Assembly: GCA_002407045.1 (NCBI GenBank)
Contig: DHKB01000031.1
Location: forward strand, 1 to 36,182
DNA: 36,182 bases
Direction: 5' to 3'
Source of the DNA: Candidatus Bruticola papionis
GTDB taxonomy: Bacteria; Vulcanimicrobiota; Xenobia; Xenobiales; Xenobiaceae
Shown piece by piece: positions 17,416 to 25,880 of the stretch; position 1 is the first letter of the stretch, and the number at the start of each line of letters is the position of its first letter. The notes under the pieces are model-generated. The model was not told the DNA's origin, searched no databases, and was given only the letters and a program-made list of their open reading frames with translations. The position numbers and the translations under genes are program-made.

Positions 17416-18327
17416 ATGAATCAAGCCATTATGAGATTAACTCCGGCAGTAAAATATTTACTGATCATTAACGGTTTGGTTTACCTAGCTCAACTTCTTG
17501 GTGGCGGGATGCCTGAAAGCTGTTTGGCTTTGGTGTGTCGCTGGGAGTCGGCTTGGCAAATATGGCGTTTTGTTTCCTATGCTTTTTTACATCCTGGAGC
17601 GTTTAGCTTTTTACTTTTTGCTTTAGCCTTGCTCTTTATAGGCTCGCCCTTAGAAGAACGTCTGGGAAGCGTAAAATTTTTACTTATTTATTTGGGTAGT
17701 ATTTTTACTGGCGCTATAGCTGCCTTCTGTACAGGTGCTTTACTAAGTGCTGGACACGGTTCGGCTTTAGTTATGGGCAGTGGCGCTGGAATTTTGGGGA
17801 CTTTGGCTTACTTAATCCGTTCAGACCCGGAAGCTATTTTTCATATTTGGCTTTTGGTACTTATTCCTATCAAAGCGGCTTTTTTGTGGTGGTTTACTGC
17901 CATAGGTCTAGTGGTGATGCTATTGGGAAATAGCATCTATAGTGCCATTCAGGCTGATTTGGGTGGATTTGTCTTTGGAACTATAGCCACTATGTTATTA
18001 GAAAAAGCCAACGTGCTCAAATGGGAAAGCAAAATGCAAAAACGCTGGTTGGCTTGGAAGCGGAGGAGGAGATTCCGCCGTCTTAGCTGTTTAAATGGGC
18101 ACGCTGGCAAAGCGATTACTGATGAAGTTCGCTCAGAAGGGCACTCGCGCACTTCTTTAAAGTTGCTTCCACCTAATGGTAAAGAAAAAAAGCGTACAGC
18201 TGAACAGCGCAACGAGGAAAATAAATTGGACGCCCTTATGCACAAGCTGGCGTCTCAGGGATCTAAGTCTCTCACCGAAGAAGAACGCGAATTTCTAGCC
18301 TTACGCTCTCAGAAAGCTTCCAAATAG
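17416..18327 (+). CDS. Rhomboid-family membrane protein, probably catalytically inactive
   Basis: ATG 17416 is preceded by GGAGAG about ten bases upstream. Of 303 residues, 1-200 form about six membrane segments with the rhomboid pattern: WRFVSYAFLHPG (His59), GSPLEERLGSVKFLLIYL, then MGSGAG (Ser122) and finally ADLGGFVFG. In active rhomboids the last motif reads AHLGG; here the catalytic His is Asp181. The usual Asn of the HxxxN-type loop is Ala69, and the Gly before the x-Ser-Gly is Met120. I therefore infer a pseudoprotease that binds but does not cut membrane proteins. The remaining ~100 residues are a basic cytoplasmic tail (KRRRRFRR, then KEKKRTAEQRNEENK). It probably shares a transcript with lon. 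Confidence 0.8.
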   Translation: MNQAIMRLTPAVKYLLIINGLVYLAQLLGGGMPESCLALVCRWESAWQIWRFVSYAFLHPGAFSFLLFALALLFIGSPLEERLGSVKFLLIYLGSIFTGAIAAFCTGALLSAGHGSALVMGSGAGILGTLAYLIRSDPEAIFHIWLLVLIPIKAAFLWWFTAIGLVVMLLGNSIYSAIQADLGGFVFGTIATMLLEKANVLKWESKMQKRWLAWKRRRRFRRLSCLNGHAGKAITDEVRSEGHSRTSLKLLPPNGKEKKRTAEQRNEENKLDALMHKLASQGSKSLTEEEREFLALRSQKASK

Positions 18328-18340
18328 GCTGGATTGTTGC

Positions 18341-19573
18341 CTAGGTGAGTTCTGGCTTAGATGTTGGTTGAGAAGCTGTTGCTGATTCGCTTACCTGATT
18401 GGTTGAAGGAAGAGCAACTTTGGATAAATCTTTAGTTGCCGATTTTCCTGATTTGTCGCCGTTACAGTGGCGTCCCGAGCGTCGCCCAGAAAGCAAACTG
18501 ACGAGGGGTTTGGCCCAATTTACTCGATCTACGACCATTTTTCCAGCTACTGTCATAGGTGTAGCCAAGAGCATGCCCACTGGCCCCCAAAGTACGCCAG
18601 CTAGCATCAAGGTCAGCAAAATAACTACAGGATCTAGTTCCAAAGAGCCACCCAATACATTGGGTTCTACTAAGTGGCCGATAATTAAGTGTACTATAGT
18701 TGGCAAAATAACGACCATACTGAAAGATCCTACAGTTATTTCCGGATCGAGCAAAGCCAGAGGCAAAGGCAAAATTACAGCTACTATAGGGCCGACGTTG
18801 GGAATAAAATTGAGAGCAAAGGCCAATATCCCTAACACATAAGCCATAGGAACATCGAAAATAGTTAAAATTAGCCAGGTTAGGCAACCTACTATAAGCG
18901 AGAGTATTACTTTAACCAAAACGTAATATTCTATGCTTTTGCATATCTCTTGAAAGAGTGTGGTATGCTCTTCATTTTCGTTGCTTATTGAAGAACCGAA
19001 CATTAGGAAGATTAAGTAAATTCCTACTAGTACGATATTGGAAACGAAAGAAAAAAGAGCATTAAAGATAGTTGCCAAGGCGTCGCCTACACTATTGGTC
19101 GCTTCTGTGCCTATAGTTGATAAAATGTCTGCACTTTTAAAATTCAGACGACGCATCCAAGCATTGCTACATAAATTGTCTATGAGGCTAATAAAACGCT
19201 TTTCGTAAAGATCTAAATTAGAAGTTATATCGACTACTGAATTGGATACAACTACTGTCAAAGCAACCAATAAGAAAGCGCCTAGGCATAAAGTTAAAAT
19301 AATAGAGAGAAAACGCGGACAATGAAATTTAGTGTGGAGAAAGCCTACGATAGGGCGTAAAGTTAGGCAAAGAAAGAGTGCAAATACAAAAGGCAACAAT
19401 ACAGACTTCAGCCAATAAGCCGCCGCTGCACAGGTAAGACAAGTTAAAATAAGCAAACAAAAAGCTTGCATACGTTGGCAATCGTCTAAGCTTATTTTTG
19501 CTATGTTGGTTGTATTGCTGGGAGTTTCTTCCAAGCCCAGGGGAAGATTAAGCTGGCCGCTTTTCTCCGACAT
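18341..19573 (-). CDS. AI-2E family transporter (UPF0118)
   Basis: The protein has 410 residues. Two hydrophobic segments at about 35-80 are followed by a short one at about 92-115, a soluble stretch, and then four or five C-terminal membrane segments (for example VLGILAFALNFIPNVGPIVAVILPLPLALL). The motif FIPNVGPIVA and the later GHLVEPNVLGGSLELDPVVIL are typical of the AI-2E/PF01594 family. Members include exporters of autoinducer-2 (TqsA) and Na+/H+ antiporters, so the substrate cannot be stated. The C-terminal ~50 residues are polar and Ser/Thr-rich. ATG 19573 has GAGAGG upstream. The gene is convergent with the rhomboid-like gene, only 13 bases away, without an obvious terminator between them, and lies 72 bases downstream of plsC on the same strand. 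Confidence 0.88.
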   Translation of the reverse strand: MSEKSGQLNLPLGLEETPSNTTNIAKISLDDCQRMQAFCLLILTCLTCAAAAYWLKSVLLPFVFALFLCLTLRPIVGFLHTKFHCPRFLSIILTLCLGAFLLVALTVVVSNSVVDITSNLDLYEKRFISLIDNLCSNAWMRRLNFKSADILSTIGTEATNSVGDALATIFNALFSFVSNIVLVGIYLIFLMFGSSISNENEEHTTLFQEICKSIEYYVLVKVILSLIVGCLTWLILTIFDVPMAYVLGILAFALNFIPNVGPIVAVILPLPLALLDPEITVGSFSMVVILPTIVHLIIGHLVEPNVLGGSLELDPVVILLTLMLAGVLWGPVGMLLATPMTVAGKMVVDRVNWAKPLVSLLSGRRSGRHCNGDKSGKSATKDLSKVALPSTNQVSESATASQPTSKPELT

Positions 19574-19645
19574 ATAGGCCTCTCTTCGAGTAAAAATGCA
19601 ACAGTATCAATAAGGTGCCGGAAAAATGTAGCCGGAGCACTTGAG

Positions 19646-20692
19646 TTAGTGTTCGCTCTCTTTAGAGGAAGTAGGGTGAGTCTTTTCTTCCACGGCAGGA
19701 AGTTCTTCTTCCGAGGGACGATAGTCAGGATCGAGACTGCGAATCTCATCCATAACAGCTTCGGAAATTTTCGTGTAATAAAGCATTTGGCTACGTCTAT
19801 CTTCAGGGAGTTGATCCAATAAGATATTGTTTAAATCCATAGGCTTGCCTATATAGACTTTCATTGTCTTGAAAACAGCCGGGAATTTCATGCCTACGCC
19901 CAACACTTGAGCTGTGCCAGACATAAAAACTGGCATAACAATAGGGCGGGCTTCATGTATAAGCTTGCCTACACCAGGCTTGCCATGGCCAACCTTGCCA
20001 GTGCGGGATCTAGTTCCCTCGGGATACACTATCATAATGTTGTCTTTGATAAGCTTACGCCATTCTTCTACTTGCTCCATATTGCCAGTGCGGCGATCTA
20101 CTGGATAAGCTTTCAAGTGACGGAAAAAATGGCGCCCCAAAATACGCATTACTCTGTCGCGCAATTTCTTGGAAGAAGGATCGCCGAAGAAATTCTTGCG
20201 ATCAGCTAAATTGATAGGCAAGTATTTGTGTTGGAAAAAAATCTTAGGCACATAAGCTGCCGCTTCGAAAATGAAATTATCAACCAAAGAATTGTGATTG
20301 ATACAATAAAGTACGTTTTCGTGTTCGGAAGGAACATTTTTTAAGCCGTAGACTTTAGTTTTATTCAGAACACGAAAGAGGAGTAGCGAACTTATAGCTG
20401 CCGTGCCAAAAGCAACTGAAAATCCTAAACCATCGATAGTTTTATCTACCGCTCGTTTAGCTGCTCCGAAAAATTTGCTGGCTCCATTGGACTTGACTAT
20501 TTTAGACGGTTCGCCGTTTGTGGATAAGTTTTCAGCGCTCGGTTGTACGGCTGGGCGCTCATTTGTGCCTTTGGCATTGCGTCGCCTGAAGAAAAAATTG
20601 CGAACCATTCTGCTAAATTTATATTTATTGTTCGTTTCGGCGGCATCGTTCTTTTGAATTTGAGAATTTTTATCGATATTTTCCTGACACAT
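19646..20692 (-). CDS. 1-acyl-sn-glycerol-3-phosphate acyltransferase (PlsC family)
   Basis: This is an acyltransferase of the PlsC/LPLAT family, which transfers a fatty acyl group to lysophosphatidic acid at the inner membrane. The catalytic NHxxxxD box appears as NHNSLVD, and the substrate-binding box as YPEGTRSRTGKVGHGKPG. A hydrophobic helix (VAFGTAAISSLLLFRVL) precedes them. From ATG 20692 the protein has 348 residues. An in-frame TTG at 20737 would add 15; neither has a clear ribosome site. It is longer than typical PlsC (about 240-250), with a polar N-terminal extension of roughly 80 residues and an acidic C-terminal tail (PSEEELPAVEEKTH). The acceptor substrate is not certain. Confidence 0.85.
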   Translation of the reverse strand: MCQENIDKNSQIQKNDAAETNNKYKFSRMVRNFFFRRRNAKGTNERPAVQPSAENLSTNGEPSKIVKSNGASKFFGAAKRAVDKTIDGLGFSVAFGTAAISSLLLFRVLNKTKVYGLKNVPSEHENVLYCINHNSLVDNFIFEAAAYVPKIFFQHKYLPINLADRKNFFGDPSSKKLRDRVMRILGRHFFRHLKAYPVDRRTGNMEQVEEWRKLIKDNIMIVYPEGTRSRTGKVGHGKPGVGKLIHEARPIVMPVFMSGTAQVLGVGMKFPAVFKTMKVYIGKPMDLNNILLDQLPEDRRSQMLYYTKISEAVMDEIRSLDPDYRPSEEELPAVEEKTHPTSSKESEH

Positions 20693-20742
20693 GATTGGCG
20701 GAGTTCTACATGTATTAAGAAAATCTTTTACGCTCAATAAAA

Positions 20743-20787
20743 CAAAAAAAAAGACTGCACAAAAAAGCCAGGCTTAGTATGCAGTCG
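20743..20787 (-). terminator. Factor-independent terminator after tRNA-Leu
   Basis: On the - strand, GACTGCA pairs with TGCAGTC (+ 20780-20786 and 20753-20759), with a small inner AAGC/GCTT stem. It is followed by a run of nine T (+ 20744-20752). It sits directly downstream of tRNA-Leu and upstream of plsC. Confidence 0.8.
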
Positions 20788-20802
20788 TTCGTACCTCTTA
20801 TG

Positions 20803-20889
20803 TGGTGCGGAAGAAGAGATTCGAACTCTTACAGGTTTAACCCCACAGAATCCTGAGTCCTGCGCGTCTACCGATTCCGCCACTTCCGC
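20803..20889 (-). tRNA. tRNA-Leu (CAG)
   Basis: This is an 87-base class II tRNA with encoded CCA. The acceptor GCGGAAG pairs with CTTCCGC. The anticodon stem CAGGA/TTCTG encloses the loop CTCAGGA, giving anticodon CAG. A variable arm follows, and the T-loop reads GTTCGAATC. The long variable arm and the D-arm sequence GGCGGAATCGGTAGACGC are typical of leucine tRNAs. Confidence 0.95.
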
Positions 20890-20979
20890 TTAAGATCACC
20901 ACCTGTCTAAAGGACAGGCTAGACGTCCTCCGGATTTTATCATAAACGACACAACTGTCAAGATAATTCGTAGGTAAAA

Positions 20980-21450
20980 CTAACTTTTTTTGTAAATTTC
21001 TGTTTGCTTCCGAGCCAGTTGATCGCACAACTCGTTATAGTAATGATCTTTATGGCCTGGTACGTATTGCCAATCGATGGTGTGGCGATTGGCTATTTCC
21101 CACAATTGTTTCCATAAATCTGCATTTTCAACGGGCTTTTTTTGTGAATTTATCCATTGTGAAGAACGCCATTTTTTGAGCCATCCCAGTTTGAAAGCGT
21201 TTAATACGTATTGTGAATCGGCAAAGACCGTAATAGAAACTGGACGCTTTATGGCCCGTAAGCCTTCTAAGACGGCAGTTATCTCCATGCGGTTGTTAGT
21301 TGTGTATTTTTCGCCTCCGACAATGTGCTTTTCTGTACCTGATTTGGGATGTATTAGTATGGCTGCCCAACCTCCTGGTCCCGGATTGCCTGAGCAAGAA
21401 CCGTCGGTAAAGATTATAACTTCGCTTTTTACATTTGTAACATCTGGCAT
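20980..21450 (-). CDS. rnhA: Ribonuclease HI
   Basis: The enzyme degrades the RNA strand of RNA:DNA hybrids, including R-loops and Okazaki primers. I place the start at ATG 21450 because AGGG lies six bases upstream; ATG 21465 and TTG 21486 are in frame without such a site. The resulting 156 residues match E. coli RNase HI (155). The catalytic residues are all present: Asp16 (FTDGSCSGNPGPGG), Glu56 (NNRMEITAVLEGL), Asp78 (VFADSQYVL), His133 (PGHKDHYYNE) and Asp143. Their spacing follows E. coli Asp10/Glu48/Asp70/His124/Asp134. The basic handle region (LGWLKKWRSSQW) is also there. It lies upstream of tRNA-Leu on the same strand. Confidence 0.96.
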   Translation of the reverse strand: MPDVTNVKSEVIIFTDGSCSGNPGPGGWAAILIHPKSGTEKHIVGGEKYTTNNRMEITAVLEGLRAIKRPVSITVFADSQYVLNAFKLGWLKKWRSSQWINSQKKPVENADLWKQLWEIANRHTIDWQYVPGHKDHYYNELCDQLARKQTEIYKKS

Positions 21451-21762
21451 AGATGACCCTGACATTGGCACGAGAAGTTTGAGCAAAATAGAGTTGCTCT
21501 ACTAAAAAACAAGGTTGCTCGAATTGGAGTAGGTACAACCAGTTTTGTAGCGCTTCCCATTATAATAGCAAAAGCGGTTTTATACTAGGAGACTTGAGCT
21601 TTAAAGCGAAACGAAGGCGGGGTGTTTTCTCGGTTGCTGCAATTCGGTTGCAAAGTTTAAAATCTTAGTAAAATATCGCACCGGAGTGCTTTTGACAAAA
21701 GGCAAAAATAGCAAACGACACCTATAATAACCGGCTGATCAGCTGCTAGAGGTTTTTATATT
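21451..21762. other. Divergent intergenic region between rnhA and the HIT gene
   Basis: This is 312 bases without a gene. On the - strand an extended -10 (TGCTATTAT, + 21562-21570) could start rnhA. On the + strand TATAAT occurs at 21561-21566 and again at 21723-21728, the latter about 35 bases before the HIT start. TTGACA at 21692-21697 is 25 bases from that second box, too far for a normal promoter. A ten-base palindrome GCTGATCAGC lies at 21735-21744. No small gene is supported. Confidence 0.4.
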
Positions 21763-22155
21763 ATGTCGACTTTATTTACAAAAATATTGAACCACGAACT
21801 TCCTGGGCACTTTGTCTATGAAGATGAAAAATGTGGAGTTTTTCTTTCGATAGCTCCTATTGTTCGTGGTCATCTTTTGGTTGTTCCTCGCAGTGAAGTC
21901 GAACATTGGATAGATTTAAGTAGCGACGATATGAATCATTGTTTTGCCGTAGCCCAAAAAATAGGCAAAGTTTTAATGAAAACTTTTACTCCGAACAAAA
22001 TTGGAGTTTTGATCGCTGGATTGGAAGTGCCCCATACTCATATTCACTTGCTGCCCATTATGAGTGAAGCTGATTTATTTAAACGTCCCCAAGAAGCCTC
22101 TCAGGAAGAGCTAGCTGAGGTTGCCGAATTGATTAGGCGGAATATGCAAGATTAG
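21763..22155 (+). CDS. HIT-family nucleotide hydrolase
   Basis: The 130-residue protein belongs to the histidine-triad superfamily, small dimeric enzymes that hydrolyse nucleoside phosphoramidates, dinucleotides or AMP conjugates. The triad His-x-His-x-His is in VPHTHIHLLPI near residues 93-99. The upstream pattern (FTKILNHELPGHFVYEDEKCGVFLSIAPIVRGHLLVVPR) is the standard HIT N-terminus. ATG 21763 has AGAGG about eleven bases upstream. The gene lies 75 bases ahead of oleA on the same strand. It could share the transcript. A role in clearing adenylate by-products of OleC is possible but unproven; HIT genes occur in many contexts. Confidence 0.92.
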   Translation: MSTLFTKILNHELPGHFVYEDEKCGVFLSIAPIVRGHLLVVPRSEVEHWIDLSSDDMNHCFAVAQKIGKVLMKTFTPNKIGVLIAGLEVPHTHIHLLPIMSEADLFKRPQEASQEELAEVAELIRRNMQD

Positions 22156-22230
22156 GCCATAGCGCTATCAACAGCAATGTTTAAATGTACTATACCCAAT
22201 AAACTATATGCCAGATTGTATGAATAGATA

Positions 22231-23247
22231 ATGATCCATAACGATGTTTTTTTGCAGTCCCTTGAATATGAACTGCCTGTTGATGTTGTAACTACTGATG
22301 ATATTTATGCCAGATTGAATGCCACTTTTAAGCGTTTGGGAATCCCTTGCAGCTGGGTTAGTGCTCTTTCGGGTGTGAATGAGCGTCGAGTTTGGAAAGT
22401 CGACGACGAGCTTCCAGATATTGCTGCCAGAATAGCCAAGAAAGCTGTGGAAAAAGCTGCTATTCCCTTAGAAAAGATCGGCTGCGTTATTTGTACTTCC
22501 GTATCTAAGGAATTTATCGAGCCCTCTATGGCTTGTATGGTTCATAACGCCTTAGCACTTCCTCCTACGACGGTGAGCTACGATATTTCTAATGCTTGTT
22601 TGGCCTTCATTAACGCTATTTCTTATATGGGCCAGCTTATTGACAAGGGAATATACGAAGCCGCTCTTATTGTAGATGTAGAAAATTCGCGTTTAGTAAT
22701 GGAAAATACCATTGCCAATTTAGCGCGTAGTGATACCGATTTGAACACTTTCTCCAAGCGTTTTGCCGGTCTTACTTTGGGCTCTGGTGCTGTGGCTGCG
22801 GTAATTTGTAATGAAAAATTAGCTACTTCTACTCATAAAGTTTTAGGTCACGTTCAATTGGCTGACACGAAGTATTGTCGCCATTGCATTGGCAGCTTTA
22901 CTAATATTATTACCGATCAAACTAGCCTTATGAAAGCTGGTATTGAGTTGGCTAGTCGCACTTGGAAAGTTGCTGAGCAAACTTTGGGTTGGAGTGCTGA
23001 TAAATTGAAACATTACATTTGTCATCAGGTTGGGGCTCGCCACTATCGTTTGCTTTTTGAAACTTTAGGCTTAGATTTAACCAAATCGTTCCAGACTTTT
23101 CCTTTTTTGGGAAATGTTGGCCCGGCTGCCGCTCCCATTACTTTAGCTATTGCGGCTGAGCGCGGTATTATTAAGCCTGGTGAACATGTGGGCATTATGG
23201 GGATCGGTAGCGGCTTGAATTGCGCTATGATGGAGATTGTTTGGTAA
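22231..23247 (+). CDS. oleA: OleA, acyl-CoA condensing thiolase
   Basis: OleA performs a head-to-head Claisen condensation of two fatty acyl-CoAs to a 2-alkyl-3-ketoacid, the first step of long-chain olefin synthesis. The 338-residue protein has the thiolase/KAS III fold with Cys123 (SYDISNACLAF), His265 (YICHQVGARH) and Asn295 (FLGNVGPAAAP). The separations of 142 and 172 residues match Cys143/His285/Asn315 of Xanthomonas campestris OleA as I recall them. Glu97 (SKEFIEPSM) falls where that enzyme has Glu117, the residue that separates OleA from FabH. This, plus the neighbouring oleB, oleC and oleD, makes the call firm. The start is ATG 22231; the ribosome site is weak. Confidence 0.95.
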   Translation: MIHNDVFLQSLEYELPVDVVTTDDIYARLNATFKRLGIPCSWVSALSGVNERRVWKVDDELPDIAARIAKKAVEKAAIPLEKIGCVICTSVSKEFIEPSMACMVHNALALPPTTVSYDISNACLAFINAISYMGQLIDKGIYEAALIVDVENSRLVMENTIANLARSDTDLNTFSKRFAGLTLGSGAVAAVICNEKLATSTHKVLGHVQLADTKYCRHCIGSFTNIITDQTSLMKAGIELASRTWKVAEQTLGWSADKLKHYICHQVGARHYRLLFETLGLDLTKSFQTFPFLGNVGPAAAPITLAIAAERGIIKPGEHVGIMGIGSGLNCAMMEIVW

Positions 23248-23248
23248 G

Positions 23249-24145
23249 ATGAAAATAACTAAAGCGGATGCTTGGAAGCCTCTTTATCCTTTTGCTTCCC
23301 ACTACATGTATTTACCCAATACTGGAGCGCGTATGCACTTCTTAGACGAAAGCAAAGCCGAGCCGGGCCAAGAGCGCGAGCCTATTGTCTGTGTGCATGG
23401 CAACCCTACATGGTCATTTTACTACCGTGAGTTAGTTAAAGCCTTTCGTCCGCACCATCGTGTAATTGTACCCGATCATATTGGTATGGGGCTTTCTGAT
23501 AAGCCGCAAGAATATAATTATTGCTTGCGCCGTCATATCGATAATTTAGAGCTCTTGCTGGAAAAGCTGGAGCTAGAGCCTTTCACTTTGGTGGTACATG
23601 ACTGGGGAGGGGCTATTGGTATGGGGTATGCCGTACGCCATCCCGAAAAAGTTAAGCGTATTCTCTTTTTGAATACGGCTGCTTACCGTTCTCCTTTTAT
23701 GCCAGGAACTATAAGATTGGCTCGCGTTCCCTTATTGGGGAGTTTATTGGTGCGCGGTCTCAATGCTTTTGTGTTGGGAGCTATTCTTACTAGCACTAAG
23801 AAACCTCTCAGTTCTTGTATCGCTTCTGGTTACAAGGCTCCTTACAATTCGTGGGCTAATCGAGTGGCTGTCTTGCGCTTTGTCCAAGATATTCCTATGG
23901 ATCCAGAGCATAAATCATACGAAACTTTGAAAGAAATAGAAATCAATTTGCCTAAACTGGCGGCTATTCCCAAGACTTTTGTCTGGGGAGCTCTCGACCA
24001 TGTTTTCAACGATAAATTTTTGCAACATTGGAAAACTATTTATCCTGAAGCTGAGTATCATCGTTTGGACGATGTCGGTCATTATGTAATGGAAGATGCG
24101 TCTGAGCAGGTATTTGAACATTTGAGAGCATTACTGGCTCGCTAA
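23249..24145 (+). CDS. oleB: OleB, beta-lactone decarboxylase (alpha/beta hydrolase)
   Basis: OleB removes CO2 from a cis-beta-lactone to give the final cis-olefin. It belongs to the haloalkane-dehalogenase branch of alpha/beta hydrolases. In 298 residues I see HGNPTWSFYYREL (oxyanion region, about 50-62), nucleophile Asp118 in VVHDWGGAIG, an acid Asp250 in WGALDHVFN and His278 in LDDVGHYVMED. An Asp rather than Ser nucleophile is what OleB uses. ATG 23249 lies one base after the oleA stop, so translation is probably coupled; GGAG inside the end of oleA may help. A dehalogenase role is unlikely given the operon. Confidence 0.93.
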   Translation: MKITKADAWKPLYPFASHYMYLPNTGARMHFLDESKAEPGQEREPIVCVHGNPTWSFYYRELVKAFRPHHRVIVPDHIGMGLSDKPQEYNYCLRRHIDNLELLLEKLELEPFTLVVHDWGGAIGMGYAVRHPEKVKRILFLNTAAYRSPFMPGTIRLARVPLLGSLLVRGLNAFVLGAILTSTKKPLSSCIASGYKAPYNSWANRVAVLRFVQDIPMDPEHKSYETLKEIEINLPKLAAIPKTFVWGALDHVFNDKFLQHWKTIYPEAEYHRLDDVGHYVMEDASEQVFEHLRALLAR

Positions 24146-24176
24146 ATATCTTTTTTTGGAACTACAGGTATCGGTT

Positions 24177-25871
24177 ATGAGTAAAACACATACTGAAACT
24201 GCCAAAGGTGCTAAAGTCTCTGCGGCAGCCAACATCTCTTCCCATCTTCCCAGCATGGCCAAAGAGCGTCCTAATCAGGCCGCGATCATGTTTCCTGTCA
24301 AAAAGGAATATCAATCTTGGACTTACGATCAACTCAACAAAGCAGTCGATGCCTATGCACACGTTATGAAGGCTTCTGGAGTGAGTAAAGGTCAGAAGGC
24401 TTTAGTTTTCTTGACTTGCGGCCCTGATTTAATCGCTACAGTTTTTGCTTTATTTAAAATGGGTGTTTTGCCTGTTATGCTTGATCCTGGCATGGGCAAA
24501 GATAATGTACGCCGCTGTATTGAACATGTGCAACCAGATGTCTTTATTGGCGTTCGTTTGGCTCACTTAATGCGCTGGCTTTATAGAAAATCTTTTGCTT
24601 CGGTAAAATTCAATTTTACTGCCAACGAGTGGTTCCCTGGTTGTATAGAATTGGCCAAAGAGGCTCCTAAATATACTGAGCCTTTCCCAGTCACTCCGGT
24701 AAGTGAGCACGAAACGGCGGCCATTTTATTTACTTCCGGCTCTACAGGCAAAGCTAAGGGTGTAGTTTATACCCATTCTATTTTCCAAAATCAGGTAAAG
24801 TACTTAAGAGAACTTTTCAACTTTAAACCTGGAGAACTGGATATGCCAGGCTATCCTCTGTTTGCTTTATTCGACATTGCTTTAGGTATGACTTCGGTCA
24901 TACCGCGTTTAGATCCGAGCAAGCCTGCCGCTTGCGATCCTGCTTTGTTGGTGGAAACTATTGAAGAGTACAATGTGACTACTTGTCAGGGCTCGCCAGC
25001 TATTTGGCGCAAGGTTTACAACTATTGCAAAGATGAGTCTATTAAGCTTGACACTTTAAAGCGGCTTATTACTTTCGGAGCTCCTATCCCTACCGATCTT
25101 TTGCAAGGTATGTTTTCCATTATGGCTGAAGGCGCCGAAATTTACACTCCTTATGGCGCTACCGAAAGTTTGCCTGTGGCTATTATTCCTGGCAGCTATT
25201 TAGTGGATCATGCTGCTGAACGCACTATCGAAGGTGCCGGTACTTGTGTAGGTAAACCCATTAAGGGCATGGATGTTAAGATCATTAAAATTACTGACGA
25301 GCCCATTACCGATTTTGACGAAAGTTTGGTTCTTCCTGATGGTGAAGTTGGCGAGATCGTTGTGCACGGTCCGGTGGTCACTCAAGAGTATTATCGCGAA
25401 GATGAAGCCAATGCTTTATCTAAGATGAATGATGGCCAAGGGCGTAAATGGCACCGTATGGGCGATACTGGCTATTTTGACAAAGATCATAACTTGTGGT
25501 TCTGTGGTCGTAAAGCTCATCGCGTAGAGACCGAGAAGGGTACTTTATTCCCTGTCATGGTTGAAGGTATGGCCAATAACCATCCTCGCGTTTTCCGCAG
25601 CGCTTTAGTTGGAGTAGGCCCTAAGGGAAAACAGATTCCTGTTTTGGTTATTGAGCCTAAGCCCGGTTCTTTTCCCGAAGAGGATAAACAAAAAGAATTA
25701 TTGTCTCGTCAGATCTTAGCTCGTTACGATGAAAATGAACTTTATAGTCAGATAAAAGACGTTCTGTTCTATGATTCTTTCCCTGTTGATCCTCGTCACA
25801 ATGTAAAGATTCACCGTGAAGAGTTGGCCGTTTGGGCTGCTGAGGAACTTGGTTACGATACTGAAAAGTAG
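24177..25871 (+). CDS. oleC: OleC, beta-lactone synthetase (AMP-dependent)
   Basis: OleC uses ATP to cyclise a 2-alkyl-3-hydroxy acid to a beta-lactone and belongs to the ANL (acyl-CoA synthetase-like) superfamily. The start is ATG 24177 (AGG about eight bases upstream), giving 564 residues. The AMP-binding P-loop is ILFTSGSTGKAKGVVYTH (about 173-190), followed by TPYGATES (about 322-329), and MGDTGYFDKDHNLWFCGRK for the hinge region. The hinge is followed by HRVETEKGTLFPVMVEG, where acyl-CoA ligases usually have a different motif. Position between oleB and oleD (31 and 9 bases) supports the call over a plain fatty-acid CoA ligase. Confidence 0.93.
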   Translation: MSKTHTETAKGAKVSAAANISSHLPSMAKERPNQAAIMFPVKKEYQSWTYDQLNKAVDAYAHVMKASGVSKGQKALVFLTCGPDLIATVFALFKMGVLPVMLDPGMGKDNVRRCIEHVQPDVFIGVRLAHLMRWLYRKSFASVKFNFTANEWFPGCIELAKEAPKYTEPFPVTPVSEHETAAILFTSGSTGKAKGVVYTHSIFQNQVKYLRELFNFKPGELDMPGYPLFALFDIALGMTSVIPRLDPSKPAACDPALLVETIEEYNVTTCQGSPAIWRKVYNYCKDESIKLDTLKRLITFGAPIPTDLLQGMFSIMAEGAEIYTPYGATESLPVAIIPGSYLVDHAAERTIEGAGTCVGKPIKGMDVKIIKITDEPITDFDESLVLPDGEVGEIVVHGPVVTQEYYREDEANALSKMNDGQGRKWHRMGDTGYFDKDHNLWFCGRKAHRVETEKGTLFPVMVEGMANNHPRVFRSALVGVGPKGKQIPVLVIEPKPGSFPEEDKQKELLSRQILARYDENELYSQIKDVLFYDSFPVDPRHNVKIHREELAVWAAEELGYDTEK

Positions 25872-25880
25872 GTTACAATT

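Noticed and set aside
20803..20889. tRNA-Leu as an integration site
   Set aside because: There is no integrase, no repeated tRNA 3' end and no foreign-looking genes on either side.
21692..21728. TTGACA and TATAAT ahead of the HIT gene as a classic promoter
   Set aside because: The spacing is 25 bases, outside the normal 16-18. The -10 alone may still be real.
22208..22320. Twelve-base direct repeat TATGCCAGATTG before and inside oleA
   Set aside because: There are only two copies, one in coding sequence; chance is a sufficient explanation.
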